Shown here in pieces: positions 7,701-8,359 of a stretch of DNA of 8,359 bases. Source of the stretch: Tannerella sp. (GTDB lineage: Bacteria > Bacteroidota > Bacteroidia > Bacteroidales > Tannerellaceae); the NCBI GenBank assembly GCA_031289515.1, contig JAITPH010000047.1, positions 1 through 8,359 on the forward strand. Reading direction: 5' to 3'. How positions within the stretch are numbered: position 1 is the stretch's first letter; each line of letters starts with the position of its first letter. Under the pieces are notes generated by a model. That model was not told the DNA's origin. It saw nothing but the letters and a program-made list of their open reading frames with translations, and did no database searches. The position numbers and the translations under genes were made by a program.

Positions 7701-7752
7701 CGTCATTGCAAGAAAATTACTAAACTCGTTTAGTAACTTTCTCGCAAAGACG
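7701..7752. repeat. 52-bp near-perfect palindrome
   Basis: The sequence is symmetrical about 7726/7727: 23 of 26 position pairs are Watson-Crick. The core TTACTAAAC (7717-7725) and GTTTAGTAA (7728-7736) is perfect. The flanks CGTCATTGC (7701-7709) and GCAAAGACG (7744-7752) differ at one pair. Two of the three mismatches (7710/7743 and 7716/7737) become G-U pairs if the minus strand is transcribed, leaving a single true mismatch. A further related end, GCAAATGACG, is at 7769-7778. No T run follows on either strand, so it is not a classical terminator. It looks like a mobile or repetitive intergenic palindrome, but only one copy is visible here. Confidence 0.7.
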
Positions 7753-7805
7753 GGGTAGGGGAGTTCCCGCAAATGACGGAAGACATAAAAAAAATCCGGT
7801 ATATA

Positions 7806-7837
7806 TTTCGCTGTTACGATTTTTATTTGTAGTTTTG
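7806..7837 (+). promoter_or_regulatory. Probable Bacteroidota promoter for the Rpn-family gene
   Basis: TAGTTTTG at 7830-7837 matches the -7 consensus TAnnTTTG. The only candidate for the -33 element at the right distance is TTTC at 7806-7809, 20 nt upstream, one base off TTTG. Transcription would begin near 7842-7846, giving a very short leader of about 12-16 nt before the ATG at 7858. Confidence 0.5.
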
Positions 7838-7857
7838 CTGCAAAATAACATGGCATA

Positions 7858-8359
7858 ATGGCTAAGAAGAAAAAAGCAGCGACCGAAGTCAAAGCCCCGT
7901 CGGTTTTTATGAATCCCTTGACGGATTTTGGATTCAAGAAGATTTTCGGCGACAGGGAGTTGATGATAAACTTCCTGAACGACATGATTCCCAATGCGCG
8001 GATAAAGGAGATACAGTATCGGCCGACCGAGCAGATGGAGTGGGAAAGTCGCAAGGCGGTTTACGATTTGCTGTGCACGAACGAGGCTGACGAGTATTTC
8101 ATTGTCGAGATACAGCGTGCCAAGCAGACATTTTTTGCCGACAGGGCGCTGTTTTACTCATCGTGCATGATACGCAAGCAGGCGCCGTCGGGGAAGAAAT
8201 GGAACTTTGAGCTGAAAGCCGTGTATGTTGTGGCGATACTGAATTTCAACCTTTCGGAGACGGACAGCGACCGTCAGATATTTGAACGCATATCCCTGAT
8301 GAACGAGCGGACAATGGAGCCGTTTTCCGACAAGTTGCGGTTTATATACATTCAGTTGA
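7858..8359 (+). CDS. Rpn-type PD-(D/E)XK nuclease family protein (C-terminus beyond window)
   Basis: The 167 visible codons encode a protein of the group annotated as Rpn recombination-promoting nuclease or 'PD-(D/E)XK nuclease family transposase' (DUF/PDDEXK_2-like). After a Lys-rich N-terminal stretch (MAKKKKAATE) comes the family opening FMNPLTDFGFKKIFGD at 17-32. The likely catalytic core is Asp70 (VYDLLC) and EYFIVEIQRAKQ at 79-90, where Glu84-x-Gln86 stands in for the (D/E)-x-K of the motif, followed by FFADRALFYSS at 92-102 as is usual in the family. Related E. coli Rpn proteins are DNA endonucleases that raise RecA-independent recombination; the role of the Bacteroidota members is not established. 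The ATG at 7858 is preferred because the frame has no earlier start after the promoter; Met18 is an alternative, since many relatives begin near that point. The gene is divergent from gltB, and no Shine-Dalgarno sequence is seen. No transposon ends surround it in view. Confidence 0.85.
   Translation, partial: MAKKKKAATEVKAPSVFMNPLTDFGFKKIFGDRELMINFLNDMIPNARIKEIQYRPTEQMEWESRKAVYDLLCTNEADEYFIVEIQRAKQTFFADRALFYSSCMIRKQAPSGKKWNFELKAVYVVAILNFNLSETDSDRQIFERISLMNERTMEPFSDKLRFIYIQL

Larger units (their letters stand above)
7287..7857. other. 571-bp divergent intergenic region between gltB and the Rpn-family gene
   Basis: No convincing gene is present. From left to right it contains the A-rich gltB leader, an inverted repeat (7311-7333), the gltB promoter (7340-7374), an AT-rich stretch with no assigned role (7375-7452), the degenerate repeat array (7453-7673), a leftward terminator-like fold (7622-7679), a 52-bp palindrome (7701-7752), a G-rich patch (7752-7768), and the Rpn-gene promoter (7806-7837). 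A reading frame through the array (7463-7620) merely repeats a peptide like YISRKSSPS and has no start signal near its beginning. Confidence 0.7.

Noticed and set aside
7683..8054. Minus-strand open frame of 123 codons covering the palindrome and the start of the Rpn gene
   Set aside because: It overlaps the N-terminal coding part of the Rpn-type nuclease on the opposite strand and then runs through the intergenic palindrome; it has no supporting promoter and no recognisable domain.
7858..8359. True transposase belonging to an intact insertion sequence
   Set aside because: Although this family is often labelled 'transposase', the visible motifs are PD-(D/E)XK nuclease type, no DDE or HUH motif is seen, and no terminal inverted repeat pair or target duplication is in view.

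Overview
The window looks like a chromosomal segment from a member of the Bacteroidota, probably Bacteroidales. The evidence is the gene order gltB-gltD-asnB, Bacteroidota-type promoter elements (TAnnTTTG) ahead of both transcription units, A-rich leaders without Shine-Dalgarno sequences, and a PD-(D/E)XK (Rpn-type) nuclease gene of a kind common in that group. The assignment is by pattern recognition; no database search was possible.

Layout: positions 1-7286 hold a three-gene operon read on the minus strand, so it runs from right to left. It begins with gltB (large glutamate synthase subunit, 7286-2769), then gltD (small subunit, 2747-1326), then asnB (glutamine-hydrolysing asparagine synthetase, 1289 to beyond position 1, C-terminus cut off by the window edge). 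The gaps are only 21 and 36 nt. Together the genes turn glutamine nitrogen into glutamate (GOGAT) and asparagine, which makes this a core ammonia-assimilation operon. All three proteins have their expected catalytic and cofactor motifs.

Positions 7287-7857 are a 571-bp non-coding region between the operon and a divergent gene. From the gltB side it holds: a 23-bp inverted repeat placed at the predicted gltB transcription start; a good TATCTTTG promoter element; an array of about six degenerate 34-42-bp repeats, several with a small internal hairpin; a terminator-like structure pointing left; a 52-bp near-perfect palindrome; and a promoter for the rightward gene.

Positions 7858-8359 (plus strand) encode the first 167 residues of an Rpn/PD-(D/E)XK family nuclease, truncated by the window end.

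The coding part is ordinary housekeeping DNA. The intergenic region is the only part that deserves a second look: the operator-like palindrome over the gltB start site, and the repeat/palindrome cluster next to the nuclease gene. I see no clear evidence of a new multi-gene system.
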